Assembly: GCF_025857195.1 (NCBI RefSeq)
Contig: NZ_CP109787.1
Location: 1,057,501-1,121,500 of the forward strand
Reading direction: 5' to 3'
DNA length: 64,000 nt
DNA from: Leisingera thetidis
GTDB taxonomy: Bacteria > Pseudomonadota > Alphaproteobacteria > Rhodobacterales > Rhodobacteraceae
Shown here: positions 1-8,927 of the stretch, piece by piece
Layout of the letters: each line of letters starts with the position of its first letter
How positions within the stretch are numbered: position 1 is the stretch's first letter
The notes under the pieces: generated by a model
Seen by the model: only the letters and a program-made list of their open reading frames with translations
What the model was told of the DNA's origin: nothing
Database searches by the model: none
Program-made: the position numbers and the translations under genes

Positions 1-1353
1 CAGCAGCTCCGTCAAACGCTGCATTGCCGGTTCCAGTTTGTCCCGCATCACGGTCAGGCCCGCCGCCATCTTGTGGCCGCCGCCCTTGACCAGCAGCCCC
101 TCGGCCGCCAGCCGCTGGATCGAGGCGCCAAGGTCGACGCCGGACACCGAACGCCCCGACCCCTTGCCCTCGTCCCCGTCAAAGCCGATGACGATGGCGG
201 GCCGGTTGGCGGCTTCCTTCAGGCGCGAGGCGACAATGCCCACCACGCCCGGGTGCCAGCCCTCGCCGGCGGCCCACACCAATGGCGTCTCCAGCCCCCG
301 TGCCCCGGCCTGCTCCAGGGCCGCGGCGCGCACCGCGGCTTCGATATCGCGGCGTTCGGTGTTCAGCTCATCCAGCCGTTCGGCCAGGGCCGCGGCCTCA
401 TGCGGGTTGTCGGTCGACAACAGCCGCGCGCCCAGGTCCGCCTTGCCGATCCGGCCGCCGGCGTTGACCCGAGGCCCCAGAAGAAAGCCGAGATGATAGG
501 TGGAAGGCGCTGAATCCATGCGGCTGACGTCCGACAGCGCGACCAGCCCGGGCCGCTTGCGCGCCGACATGACCTTCAGCCCCTGGCGCACCAGCGCCCG
601 GTTGGCCCCGATCAGAGGCGCCACGTCGGCGACGGTGGCCAACGCCACCAGATCCAAAAGCGACATCAGGTCCGGGCCTTTGGCGCCCGCCTCGCGCATC
701 TGACGGCCGGCCTCGACCAGCATCAGAAAGACAACACCCGCGGCACAGAAATAGCCCAGATCGCCGCTTTCGTCCTGCCGGTTGGGGTTCACCACGGCCA
801 CGCAGTCCGGCAGCGTCTCGCCGCCCAGGTGATGGTCCAGCACGATCACATCGGCGCCCTTGGCGGCGGCAATCGGTTCATGGCTGAGAGTGCCGCAGTC
901 GACGCAGATGATCAGGTCATGCCCCGCGGCCAGCTCCTGCATCGCCGGCACGTTGGGGCCGTAGCCCTCGTCAATGCGGTCGGGAATATAAAGCGTGGCT
1001 TGCAGCCCCATCTGCCGCAGCCAGACCAGCAGCAAGGCAGCAGAGCTGCCGCCGTCAACATCATAGTCGGCAAAGACCGCAATGCGCTGCTTGCGCCGAA
1101 CGGCGTCCAGGAACCTTGTGGCGGCAGCTTCCATGTCCTTCATCTCGCGCGGGTCGGGCAGCAGCTCCTTCAGCCGGGGTTCCAGGAATCCCTTCGCCTC
1201 CATCGCCGGCACCCCGCGCCGGGCCAGCACCTGGCAGACAGAGCGGGGCAGGCTGGTCTGCTGCGCCATCATTTCCGATGCCCGGTCCACTTCCACACCG
1301 GGCCCAACCCAGCGGCGGCCGGTCAAGGATTGCTCAACACTCAAAAAGCTCAT
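1..1353 (-). CDS. recJ: Single-stranded-DNA-specific exonuclease RecJ (3' end outside the window)
   Basis: Read on the minus strand, this frame stays open from an ATG at 1353 to the left edge (451 codons), so the C-terminus is missing. RecJ is a 5'-3' single-strand exonuclease used in recombinational and mismatch repair. The DHH-phosphoesterase motifs are visible in order: DYDVDGG near residue 100, VDCGT near 150 and LDHHLGG near 170; these aspartates and histidines bind the catalytic metals. The protein begins MSFLSVEQSLTGRRW. It lies downstream of glpX and hom on the same strand, about 110 bp after glpX; that gap holds a dispersed intergenic repeat. Confidence 0.95.
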   Translation of the reverse strand, partial: MSFLSVEQSLTGRRWVGPGVEVDRASEMMAQQTSLPRSVCQVLARRGVPAMEAKGFLEPRLKELLPDPREMKDMEAAATRFLDAVRRKQRIAVFADYDVDGGSSAALLLVWLRQMGLQATLYIPDRIDEGYGPNVPAMQELAAGHDLIICVDCGTLSHEPIAAAKGADVIVLDHHLGGETLPDCVAVVNPNRQDESGDLGYFCAAGVVFLMLVEAGRQMREAGAKGPDLMSLLDLVALATVADVAPLIGANRALVRQGLKVMSARKRPGLVALSDVSRMDSAPSTYHLGFLLGPRVNAGGRIGKADLGARLLSTDNPHEAAALAERLDELNTERRDIEAAVRAAALEQAGARGLETPLVWAAGEGWHPGVVGIVASRLKEAANRPAIVIGFDGDEGKGSGRSVSGVDLGASIQRLAAEGLLVKGGGHKMAAGLTVMRDKLEPAMQRLTELL

Positions 1354-1394
1354 CTTCTGCCCCCATATGCAAAGGCCGGACCCAATCGGATCCG

Positions 1395-1430
1395 GCCCTT
1401 TCATCTTTCCCCAAATACTCCCGCCGGAGG
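1395..1430 (-). repeat. Dispersed intergenic repeat, copy A (short)
   Basis: Read on the minus strand, this stretch contains GGAGTATTT followed by AAAGATGAAAGGGC. The same block occurs at 17636-17700 and, more diverged, at 36845-36905. This copy lacks most of the GC-rich hairpin arm. It lies between glpX and recJ. Confidence 0.6.
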
Positions 1431-1461
1431 CAGCGGCGCAGGCCGCTTCCCGGCGGTCAGC

Positions 1462-2448
1462 TTAACTCTGATGCGGCGCCAGCGGCGTGCGGTAGGACAT
1501 GCGGCGCACCGACCCGGTCTTGGAGCGCATCAAAAGGGTGGTGGTCTCGACCCAGCCCGGGGTGCGCTTGATCGCAGGCAGCAGCGAGCCGCCGGTGACG
1601 CCGGTGGCGGCAAAGATCACGTCCTGAGTGACCATTTCGTCTCGGGTATAGACGCGGTCCAGGTCGGTGATGCCTGCCTTGGCCGCACGGCCCTTTTCGT
1701 CATCGTTGCGGAACAGAAGACGGCCGAAGATCTGCCCGCCCATGCATTTCAATGCCGCGGCTGCCAGCACGCCTTCCGGCGCGCCGCCCTGGCCCATGTA
1801 CATGTCGATGCCGGTCGCCTCGGATTCAGCGCAGTGCATCACGCCGGCGACGTCGCCGTCGGTGATCAGGCGGATGGCGGCGCCGGTTTCACGCACTTCG
1901 GCGATCATTGCCTCATGGCGCGGGCGCTCCAGAATGCAGACGGTGATGTCGGACGGTGCGCAGCCCTTGGCCTTGGCCAGCGCCTCGACACGCTCGCGCG
2001 GGGACATGTCCAGCGACACCACGCCTTCGGCAAATCCGGGGCCGATGGCCAGTTTGTCCATATAAGTGTCCGGCGCGTGCAGCATCGAGCCGCGCGGACC
2101 CATCGCGATCACGGTGAGGGCGTTGGGCATGTCCTTGGCGGTCAGCGTGGTGCCTTCCAGCGGGTCCAGCGCAATGTCGACGCCGGGGCCGTTGCCGGTG
2201 CCGACTTCCTCGCCGATGTACAGCATCGGCGCCTCGTCGCGCTCGCCTTCGCCGATCACCACCACGCCGGCGATGTCCAGCAGGTTCAGCTGCTCGCGCA
2301 TGGCGTTCACGGCGGCCTGGTCGGCGGCTTTCTCGTCGCCGCGGCCGATCAGCGAGGCAGAGGCCAGCGCCGCCTGCTCGGCAACGCGGGCCAGGCCCAG
2401 CGACAGCATGCGGTCATGAAAGGGCGCGTCAGAGGTGTTCGAAGTCAT
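1462..2448 (-). CDS. glpX: Fructose-1,6-bisphosphatase class II (GlpX)
   Basis: This 328-residue protein hydrolyses fructose 1,6-bisphosphate (in many members also sedoheptulose 1,7-bisphosphate) in gluconeogenesis. It has the GlpX features VVIGEGERDEAPML, the phosphate/metal motif DIALDPLEGT near residue 95, and GQGGAPEG near 220, and it is full length for the family. It lies 166 bp downstream of hom on the same strand, with recJ next. The order hom-glpX-recJ is, from general knowledge, common in this bacterial family. Confidence 0.96.
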   Translation of the reverse strand: MTSNTSDAPFHDRMLSLGLARVAEQAALASASLIGRGDEKAADQAAVNAMREQLNLLDIAGVVVIGEGERDEAPMLYIGEEVGTGNGPGVDIALDPLEGTTLTAKDMPNALTVIAMGPRGSMLHAPDTYMDKLAIGPGFAEGVVSLDMSPRERVEALAKAKGCAPSDITVCILERPRHEAMIAEVRETGAAIRLITDGDVAGVMHCAESEATGIDMYMGQGGAPEGVLAAAALKCMGGQIFGRLLFRNDDEKGRAAKAGITDLDRVYTRDEMVTQDVIFAATGVTGGSLLPAIKRTPGWVETTTLLMRSKTGSVRRMSYRTPLAPHQS

Positions 2449-2614
2449 ACCGGAAATCCTGTCTCAACGGGTCAGATGTGAATGGGCGTTTCAAGCCGAA
2501 TAGCGCGGGGCGGGGCAGGCTCGCAAGGGCCGAAGGCGCTCAGCGCGGCAGGAAACCCTGCCGCAGCCTGAAAAACAGGCCTATTTGCCTCTTCCGCCTG
2601 TCCGCCCGGGCGGT

Positions 2615-3901
2615 TCAGACCTCTTCGATGCGCAGGGCGACCGGGGTGCCGTCGACCACATCGGTGGCGGTCAGGCCTTCGAGCGCCGCGTCCAGTGTCG
2701 CGCGGGTGCATTTGTGGGTGACGATCAGCACCGGGGCAACCGGCGCGGAGTGGCCGTACTGGCGCATCCGGTCGATCGAGACGCCGGCTTCGCCCAGTAC
2801 CGCGGCCACCTTGGCCAGCGCGCCGGGTTTGTCCAGGAGGCCCATGCGCAGGTAGAAGGGCGCGGGCAGGCCGGTCTGGGCGGCGGGGGCTTCCTGCAGG
2901 GTTTCTGCCGGCTGGCCGAAGGTGGAAATCCGCAGGCCGCGGGCCAGGTCCAGCACATCGCCCATCACCGCGCTGGCGGTGGGGCCTTCGCCCGCGCCAG
3001 GGCCGCGCAGCACCACCTGCTCGATCGAGTCGCCTTCGATCACCACCATGTTGGTGCCGCCTTCCAGCTGGCCCAGCGGCGAGTTCGCGGGCACCAGGCA
3101 GGGCGACATGCGCTGCTCCAGCCCGCGGGCAGAGCGCTGCGCCACCCCCAGCAGCTTGATGCGGTAGCCCATGTCAGCGGCGGCGTGGATATCTTCCAGC
3201 TGAATCCGCTGGATGCCCTCAAGCTGCACGCTGTCAAAGTCTGGTTTGGTGCCAAAGGCGATAGAGGCCAGCAGCGCCAGCTTGTGGCCCGCGTCGATGC
3301 CGCCCACGTCCAGATTCGGGTCGGCCTCCAGATAGCCCAGGCGGCCGCATTCCTCGAACAGGGCGTTGTAGCCCTGCTCGGTGGCCTGCATCTGGGTCAG
3401 GATGAAATTGCAAGTGCCGTTCATCACCCCCATCACGCGGGTGATTTCATTGCCGGCCAGCCCTTCAGTCAGCGATTTGATCACCGGAATGCCGCCGGCG
3501 ACAGCGGCCTCGAACCGGATCACCCGGCCTGCGGATTCTGCCTGTTCGGCCAGCGCCTGGCCGTGGATGGCCAGCAGCGCCTTGTTGGCGGTGACCACAT
3601 CCTTGCCCGCGGCCAGCGCGGCCTCGGTTGCCGCTTTGGCTGCGCCTTCATGGCCGCCCATCAGCTCGACGAACACATCCACATCGTCCCGCACCGCCAG
3701 CGCCACCGGGTCGGTCTCCCAGGCATAATCCTTGAGCGACACGCCGCGGTCCTTATTGGCATCGCGGGCCGACACTGCCGAGATCACCACCGGGCGTCCG
3801 GTTCGTGCCTCCAGCAGCGCAGCATGCCGGCGGATGATCTTCACCACGCCGATGCCAACCGTGCCCAAACCTGCAATCCCAAGACGAAGCGGTTCTGTCA
3901 T
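2615..3901 (-). CDS. hom: Homoserine dehydrogenase
   Basis: This 428-residue protein reduces aspartate semialdehyde to homoserine, the branch point to threonine and methionine. The NAD(P)-binding loop GIAGLGTVGIGV lies at residues 8-20, the substrate-binding/catalytic domain spans about 110-330, and a C-terminal ACT-type regulatory domain (LLDKPGALAKVAAVLGEAGVS) begins near 355, consistent with feedback control by threonine. Its length is typical for monofunctional enzymes. The ATG is preceded by AGGACCTCCAGCT on the coding strand. Confidence 0.96.
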   Translation of the reverse strand: MTEPLRLGIAGLGTVGIGVVKIIRRHAALLEARTGRPVVISAVSARDANKDRGVSLKDYAWETDPVALAVRDDVDVFVELMGGHEGAAKAATEAALAAGKDVVTANKALLAIHGQALAEQAESAGRVIRFEAAVAGGIPVIKSLTEGLAGNEITRVMGVMNGTCNFILTQMQATEQGYNALFEECGRLGYLEADPNLDVGGIDAGHKLALLASIAFGTKPDFDSVQLEGIQRIQLEDIHAAADMGYRIKLLGVAQRSARGLEQRMSPCLVPANSPLGQLEGGTNMVVIEGDSIEQVVLRGPGAGEGPTASAVMGDVLDLARGLRISTFGQPAETLQEAPAAQTGLPAPFYLRMGLLDKPGALAKVAAVLGEAGVSIDRMRQYGHSAPVAPVLIVTHKCTRATLDAALEGLTATDVVDGTPVALRIEEV

Positions 3902-4017
3902 AGCTGGAGGTCCTTTGTTCCGAAAATGCTTCGCCCCGCCTTATCGGGTTCGGCGCGAGCGTGCAACGGCGCTGCCGCATGCAGCAGGGAGAAGCAGGAG
4001 AGAATGCCGGGAAGCGG

Positions 4018-4272
4018 TCAGAATTCGGCGTTTTTCACCGCCTCGGCGCGGCGTTGCAGCCGGGCGCTGCGGGCGTCGAGCTCTGCCTGCAGCTCTGCGC
4101 CGGCCTGTTGCGGCGGGTCCAGCGGCTCCAGCGCGTCATCCAGCGGCAGCAGCCTGGGGTAATCCGCATTGCGCAGGTCCGGGGTCAGCCGGTCCTCGAG
4201 CTCGGGCACCCGGGTGCAGGCGGCAGCACCTGCCAAAGCCACGAGGAAAGTGATCCGCGCCCAAATCTGCAT
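4018..4272 (-). CDS. Small putative lipoprotein
   Basis: This 84-residue protein of unknown function has a hydrophobic N-terminal segment (FLVALAGAAAC) ending in a cysteine at residue 19 that fits a loose lipobox, so it is probably exported and lipidated. The mature part is short, acidic and proline-rich (RLLPLDDALEPLDPPQQ), followed by a predicted charged helix. It lies 116 bp upstream of hom on the same strand and may share its transcript. The divergent TetR gene starts about 170 bp away. Confidence 0.7.
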   Translation of the reverse strand: MQIWARITFLVALAGAAACTRVPELEDRLTPDLRNADYPRLLPLDDALEPLDPPQQAGAELQAELDARSARLQRRAEAVKNAEF

Positions 4273-4410
4273 TGCCTAAACCCTTTGTTCCGCACCGCCG
4301 GTTCTAGGGGCTCCGGCGCGCCGGCACAATTGATTTCCCGCCGCAGCAGGGCGTTGGCTTTGCCGGGCAAAGCGGTTACAGAGGGCAGCGGCTGCTTTCT
4401 CTCTTTTATA

Positions 4411-4424
4411 TGAACGACTGTTCA
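4411..4424. promoter_or_regulatory. Inverted repeat upstream of the TetR gene, probable operator
   Basis: TGAAC-GACT-GTTCA is a perfect inverted repeat 15 bp before the preferred tetR start at 4440. Sites of this size and symmetry are typical of autoregulated TetR genes. A longer reading frame could start at 4410 inside the repeat, but the repeat itself argues that this DNA is leader. Confidence 0.6.
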
Positions 4425-4439
4425 GTTATTGTTGCGGGC

Positions 4440-5027
4440 ATGGCACGCACCCAAGGTTCCCATTCCGATATCACCGGCCCGCGCATCCGCGAGGCAGCTC
4501 TGCGGCTGTTTGCCCAGCATGGCTATGCCGCCGTGTCGATGCGCCAGATCGCCAAGGAGGTGGGGGTGCAGGCCGGGGCGCTGTACAATTACACGCCGGA
4601 CAAGCAGAGCCTGCTGTTCAGCCTGATGTCCAGCCATATGGAAGAGCTGCAGGCCGCCTGGGACGCGGTGCCGCGGGCGGCCGGTGCGATGGAGCGGCTG
4701 CGCGCCTTTACCGGCTTTCACATCCGCTTCCACCTGGAACGCCCGGATGCGGTGTTCATTGCCTATATGGAGCTGCGCAACCTGACAGAGGAAAATTTCA
4801 CCGTCATCGAATCGCTGCGCCGCGACTACGAAAACGGGGTGGAGGGGATCCTGAAGGAAGGCGTGGAACAGGGCATGTTCGCCATCCCCGACACCAAGAT
4901 CGCAACACTGGCGGTGATTGCGATGCTGAATGGGGTCAACACCTGGTACCGCTCCGAAGGACGGCTCTCGCTGGACGAGGTGGAGCGGGTCTATTGGGGC
5001 ATGGTGCAAAAGGCGGTCAGTGCATGA
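4440..5027 (+). CDS. TetR/AcrR-family transcriptional regulator
   Basis: This protein of about 195 residues (start at MARTQGSHSD) has a TetR N-terminal helix-turn-helix: RIREAALRLFAQHGYAAVSM followed by QIAKEVGVQAGALYNYTPDK. The C-terminal ligand-binding domain gives no clue to the effector. A frame-compatible ATG at 4410 would add ten residues, but it falls in the inverted repeat taken as the operator. The gene ends in a 4-bp ATGA overlap with the following acetyltransferase gene, so the two are probably co-translated and co-regulated. Confidence 0.9.
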   Translation: MARTQGSHSDITGPRIREAALRLFAQHGYAAVSMRQIAKEVGVQAGALYNYTPDKQSLLFSLMSSHMEELQAAWDAVPRAAGAMERLRAFTGFHIRFHLERPDAVFIAYMELRNLTEENFTVIESLRRDYENGVEGILKEGVEQGMFAIPDTKIATLAVIAMLNGVNTWYRSEGRLSLDEVERVYWGMVQKAVSA

Positions 5028-5503
5028 ATCTGCTCGATCTGCGGACCAGCCGCCTGGGTGCGGCACGCTGGCAGGAGCTGACGGAGGCGGAGCTGGCGGA
5101 TCTGTTTGCCCCGAAGGTTGTGCAATGGCTGCCGGAAGGGTTCCAAGCGCAGGACAGCGATCAGGCCCGGCGGGATTTTCTGGCCGCGGTGGCGCAGCAG
5201 GCGGAGGTGATCGGCTTGCGCGGCGCTGCGGGGCAGGGCATCGGGCTGCTGATCCTGTCTTATCCGGAGGACGGCAGCAAAACCCGCAATCTGGGCTATC
5301 TATTTGCCGAAGCCGCCTGGGGCCAGGGCCTGGCGAGCGAGCTGATCAGCGGCCTGCAGATGCATTTCCGCGGCAGTGGCGTCACACTGTCCGGCGGTGT
5401 CATGCAGCAAAACGCGGCCTCGGCCCGGGTGCTGGAAAAGGCGGGCTTCACGCCGGCGCCAGCGGACGGCGAAACCGTCTACAGCTGGCGCGGGGGCGGC
5501 TAA
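5024..5503 (+). CDS. GNAT-family N-acetyltransferase
   Basis: This 159-residue GNAT-fold protein starts at the ATG overlapping the tetR stop. It resembles the RimJ/RimL-like group: the central LGYLFAEAAWGQGLASELISGL is the acetyl-CoA-binding beta4-alpha3 region, and QQNAASARVLEKAGF is the characteristic late motif. The substrate is unknown. Coupling to the TetR gene suggests control by the same small-molecule signal. Confidence 0.88.
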   Translation: MNLLDLRTSRLGAARWQELTEAELADLFAPKVVQWLPEGFQAQDSDQARRDFLAAVAQQAEVIGLRGAAGQGIGLLILSYPEDGSKTRNLGYLFAEAAWGQGLASELISGLQMHFRGSGVTLSGGVMQQNAASARVLEKAGFTPAPADGETVYSWRGGG

Positions 5504-5527
5504 GGCCCGCGGGCAGGCTCCGGCCTG

Positions 5528-5830
5528 TCAGCTCAGCAGTCCGATCATGTCGTAATGATCGATCTGGCGGCTCAGCACCATCGGGTCCTCTTCCGGCAGC
5601 ACATGCGGCTGCTCCCAGTCCTCGCCCGCAAAGGCCTGCAGCGCGGCAATGCTCTCCCAGACCATGACGACGCAGAAAGTGGAGGGCGAATCCGGCCGCG
5701 GCAGCCCGGCGGTGACAGAGATCAACCCTGGCTGGCGGCGCACATGCGGCACGGCGGTTTTTGTCAGAAAGTCCTTGAATTCCTGGATCTTGTCATCGCG
5801 GACGGTGGCACGGAACACCCGGATAATCAT
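5528..5830 (-). CDS. Antibiotic biosynthesis monooxygenase (ABM) domain protein
   Basis: This 100-residue ferredoxin-like ABM-domain protein begins MIIRVFRATVRDDKIQEF and contains the family's VWESIAALQAF stretch. ABM proteins include small cofactor-free oxygenases and haem-degrading enzymes; the substrate here cannot be told. The frame extends four codons upstream, but GGGGGAGAG there is a ribosome binding site for the ATG at 5830, so the shorter start is chosen. Confidence 0.85.
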   Translation of the reverse strand: MIIRVFRATVRDDKIQEFKDFLTKTAVPHVRRQPGLISVTAGLPRPDSPSTFCVVMVWESIAALQAFAGEDWEQPHVLPEEDPMVLSRQIDHYDMIGLLS

Positions 5831-5898
5831 CTCTCCCCCCATCTGATCATTGAACGGGGGGAGTATAGCACAAGAAATGGCGTTGGCGGCGCAGCCCG

Positions 5899-6810
5899 TC
5901 AGTGCGCGGGTTTGATAAATGTCCCGTTGCGCAGATCGCGGAAGGCCTGGCGCAGCTGTTCCTGGGTGTTCATCACAATCGGCCCGTGCCAGGCCACCGG
6001 CTCATTGATCGGCGCGCCGGAGATCAGCAGAAACCGCACGCCTTCAGGGCCGGCCTGCACGGTGATCCCGTCGCCGGTGCCAAAACGGATCAGGGTGCGG
6101 TCGCCGGACAGGTCGCGGATGTTGACCTCCTGGCCTGCGACTTCCTTCTCCAGCAGCACCCCTTGCGGGGCGGAGGCATCGGCAAAGGCCGCCTGACCTT
6201 CGAACACATAGGCAAAGGCCCGGCGGTAGGTGTCGATTGGCAGCGTCTTCTTGACACCGGCCGGGACGTACACATCCAGATACTGCGGGTCGGCGGCAAT
6301 GCCGTCCACCAGGCCGCGCTTGCCCCAGAAGCTGCCGGCAACCACCTTCACGCGGGTGCCGTCGTCGTCGATGATCTCGGGGATCTCGCGGCCCTTCACG
6401 TCCTGATAGCGCGGCGCGGTCATCTTCTGGCTGGCGGGCAGGTTGCCCCAGAGCTGGAAGCCGTGCATCTGGCCCTTGGCGTTGCCTGCGGGCATCTCCT
6501 GGTGCAGGATGCCCGATCCGGCAGTCATCCACTGCACGTCGCCCGCCCCAAGGGTGCCCGTGTTGCCCAGCGAGTCGCCGTGCTCCACCGAGCCTGCCAG
6601 CACATAGGTGATGGTCTCGATGCCGCGGTGCGGATGCCAGGGAAAGCCGCGCAGATAGTCCTCGGGGTTGTCGTTGCGGAAATCGTCGAACAGCAGGAAC
6701 GGGTCCAGCTCCGACGGGTCCTGAAAGCCGAAGGCGCGGTGCAGCTTGACGCCGGCGCCCTCGGTATGGGGCTGGGCGGCGCGGGTTTCGAGAATGGGTC
6801 TGAGGGACAT
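5899..6810 (-). CDS. Pirin-family protein
   Basis: This 303-residue bicupin of the pirin family keeps the N-terminal metal ligands: H59 and H61 in PWHPHRG, then H103 and E105 in ILHQEM. These match the four iron ligands of characterised pirins, which are redox sensors or quercetin 2,3-dioxygenase-like enzymes. A C-terminal pirin domain follows. It is transcribed toward the ABM gene, 68 bp away, and the two may form an operon. Confidence 0.93.
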   Translation of the reverse strand: MSLRPILETRAAQPHTEGAGVKLHRAFGFQDPSELDPFLLFDDFRNDNPEDYLRGFPWHPHRGIETITYVLAGSVEHGDSLGNTGTLGAGDVQWMTAGSGILHQEMPAGNAKGQMHGFQLWGNLPASQKMTAPRYQDVKGREIPEIIDDDGTRVKVVAGSFWGKRGLVDGIAADPQYLDVYVPAGVKKTLPIDTYRRAFAYVFEGQAAFADASAPQGVLLEKEVAGQEVNIRDLSGDRTLIRFGTGDGITVQAGPEGVRFLLISGAPINEPVAWHGPIVMNTQEQLRQAFRDLRNGTFIKPAH

Positions 6811-7026
6811 CCGTATGCCTCCTGTAAACGTTGGCTGCTGCTAAGATAGGGGGCGCGATGCCGCCCCGGAACCAGCTGCAGAACACGCCCGCTGTGCGCA
6901 GGTGAACAGAGTGACCCGCAGCCCGCAGGGCTGCCCGGCCCAACGGGACGCAGGCGCCAAAGGCGCCAAGGACGGGCGGGAGCGCCTCCGTTGCGCTGGG
7001 CCTGCGGGGCGGGGTAGCCTGATCCA

Positions 7027-8214
7027 ATGACACATGCCCCTGACCTATTGCTGCACTTGCCGCCCGACCGTCTGCCGGGTGCCTTGCGCCTGATTTCTTA
7101 TATGCTGGGGGAGGCGCGGGCTGCCGCGGACGCCGACACGGTGCTCACCCGGATGTCGGAACTGATCCGTGCAGGCGGTGTGCCGCTGGACCGGGCCACT
7201 TCCATCGTGCCGTTGCTGCATGCCGAGGCGGTGGCCAGCGCGCGTTTCTGGGAGCGCGGCAAAGGGGCGCGCAGCTATCTCTTTCCCTATAACGCGGAAA
7301 GCGGGCAGGGCTATGCCCATTCCCCCGCCGCAGATGTGCACAAAACGGGGGAGTGGGTGGTCCTGTGGCTGCCGGACACCCCGGACGGCCGCTACGGAAT
7401 CGTGCCCGAGCTGAAGGCGGATGGCTACACCCACTATATCATGGCACCGGTCTTCATGCGCAGCGGCATGGCCGGCACCTTCAGCTTTGCGACCCGGGCG
7501 GCAGACGGATTTCCGGCGGACGATATCCGCTTCCTGCGGGCCGTGTTCCCGGCGCTGTCAGCCTGCCAGGAGATCCTCACGACTGCCCGCGCCATGCAGG
7601 AGGCGCTGCGGATCTATGTCGGCGAGGAGCCGCAGCGGCGGATCATCTCGGGGGATGTGCACCGGGGCGAGGTCATGCATATCCGCTCCGCCATCCTGTT
7701 TGCCGACATGCGCCGCTTTACCGAGCTGACCGCAGGCATGACCGCGGAACAGGCCACCGGGTTGCTCAACGCCTATTACGATTGCATCGTGCCGCCGGTC
7801 GAAGGCGCGGGCGGTGAAGTGCTGAAACTGATCGGCGACGGCATCCTGGCGATATTCCGCGCTGAGGAGGACGGGGAGCAGACCTGCGCCCGGGCGCTTG
7901 CAGCCGCCCGGGAAGGGCTGGCGCGGGTGGCCGCCCGTACCGACCAGCCGCAGTTCGGCGTCGGAATCGCGCTGCATTTCGGCGAGGTCGCCTTTGGCAA
8001 TGTCGGTTCGGGGATGCGGCTCGACTACACGGTGATCGGCCGCGACGTGAACCTGGCCGCCCGGGTGGCGGCGCTGTGCGGCGCCATGGACGCGCCGCTG
8101 CTGGTGTCGGCGGAGTTCCGGCAGAGAGCCCGGCTGAAAGGCCATTCGCTGGGCAAACAGGCCCTGAAAGGGCTGCAAGAACAGGAAGAAGTTTTTGCGG
8201 TTTCAACCAGTTAA
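7027..8214 (+). CDS. Adenylate/guanylate cyclase catalytic-domain protein
   Basis: This 395-residue protein has a class III nucleotide cyclase domain at about residues 210-385. FADMRRFTEL carries the first metal-binding aspartate, LKLIGDGILAIF the second, and DYTVIGRDVNLAARV matches the transition-state-binding region. The first 200 residues hold no transmembrane segment; they look like a soluble sensor, possibly GAF-like (weak). It probably makes cAMP in the cytoplasm. It stands alone, divergent from the pirin gene across a 216-bp GC-rich gap in which I see only a short GGCGCCAAx direct repeat. Confidence 0.9.
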   Translation: MTHAPDLLLHLPPDRLPGALRLISYMLGEARAAADADTVLTRMSELIRAGGVPLDRATSIVPLLHAEAVASARFWERGKGARSYLFPYNAESGQGYAHSPAADVHKTGEWVVLWLPDTPDGRYGIVPELKADGYTHYIMAPVFMRSGMAGTFSFATRAADGFPADDIRFLRAVFPALSACQEILTTARAMQEALRIYVGEEPQRRIISGDVHRGEVMHIRSAILFADMRRFTELTAGMTAEQATGLLNAYYDCIVPPVEGAGGEVLKLIGDGILAIFRAEEDGEQTCARALAAAREGLARVAARTDQPQFGVGIALHFGEVAFGNVGSGMRLDYTVIGRDVNLAARVAALCGAMDAPLLVSAEFRQRARLKGHSLGKQALKGLQEQEEVFAVSTS

Positions 8215-8284
8215 GATACAGGCTGGCTTCGCCCCGGTTTTGAAATGCGCCTTCTTTTGAAGAAACGTCTGCCGCCTTATCCCA

Positions 8285-8927
8285 TCACTCCGCTGGCTTC
8301 CTGCACCCGCGATGCTTCTGGGCCAGCTTCAGCCACAGCCGGTTGCGCCGATTCGAATAGTCGCGGTTGAACCGGCAGATCCGCATGCAGATGGCGCAAT
8401 CCAAGGCCATCCTGGTCCAGCACGATCACGCTGTTGAGGCCTTCCGGCAGGTCATGCGGCGCTTCGGACATGCCGCGGGCATCGACGCGGGCGGTATAAA
8501 GCCCGCGCTCAATCCAGGTCGGTGATGCCGCACAAACCGGCGCCAAAAAACCTGGCGATGCGTTTCATCTCGGCGGATATCCGGGCCGGTTCGTCAAACT
8601 TCAGCGCCTTCTTTGCCACCGGCGTGTCGGGGCGGATTGCGGCCTGGAAGCCTTCGCAGATGCCCTCCTGCGTGCGGCGGCCGGAGATCACGTCGGAGAT
8701 CAGCCAGGCCGCCTTGCGCAGGGCAAAGTCGCGCTGGGTGAAGCCGTCGCGGCGCCGTGGCGTGGCTTGGATCCGGTAGAAGGCGAAAAACCTGGCGGTG
8801 TGTTTGGATTTCACCCGCTCGTCGCAGAAAGCGCGGGTGAAAATGTCGTTGCGCTGCGAGAACCGCTCGAAATCACCGGTGACTTCGGCCTCTGCGGCTG
8901 CATCGCCGTCGCGCCGGGGCGGGCCGG
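8285..8927 (-). pseudogene. Remnant of a reductive-dehalogenase-like iron-sulfur protein gene (frameshifted, large internal deletion)
   Basis: On the minus strand three pieces of one protein lie in different frames. About 8900-8510 encodes FERFSQRNDIFTRAF, FTQRDFALRKAAWLISDV and MKRIARFFGAGLCGITDLD, then a stop. The next frame continues with ERGLYTARVDARGMSEAPHD and ends in SVIVL at about 8420. A third frame encodes CAICMRICRFNRDYSNRRN, RLWLKLAQKHRG and a stop at 8285. These match from memory the N-terminal part and the extreme C-terminus, with its CxxCxxxC cluster motif, of the reductive-dehalogenase domain proteins of Rhodobacteraceae. The several hundred residues normally between them, including the corrinoid-binding core, are gone. 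Confidence 0.78.
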
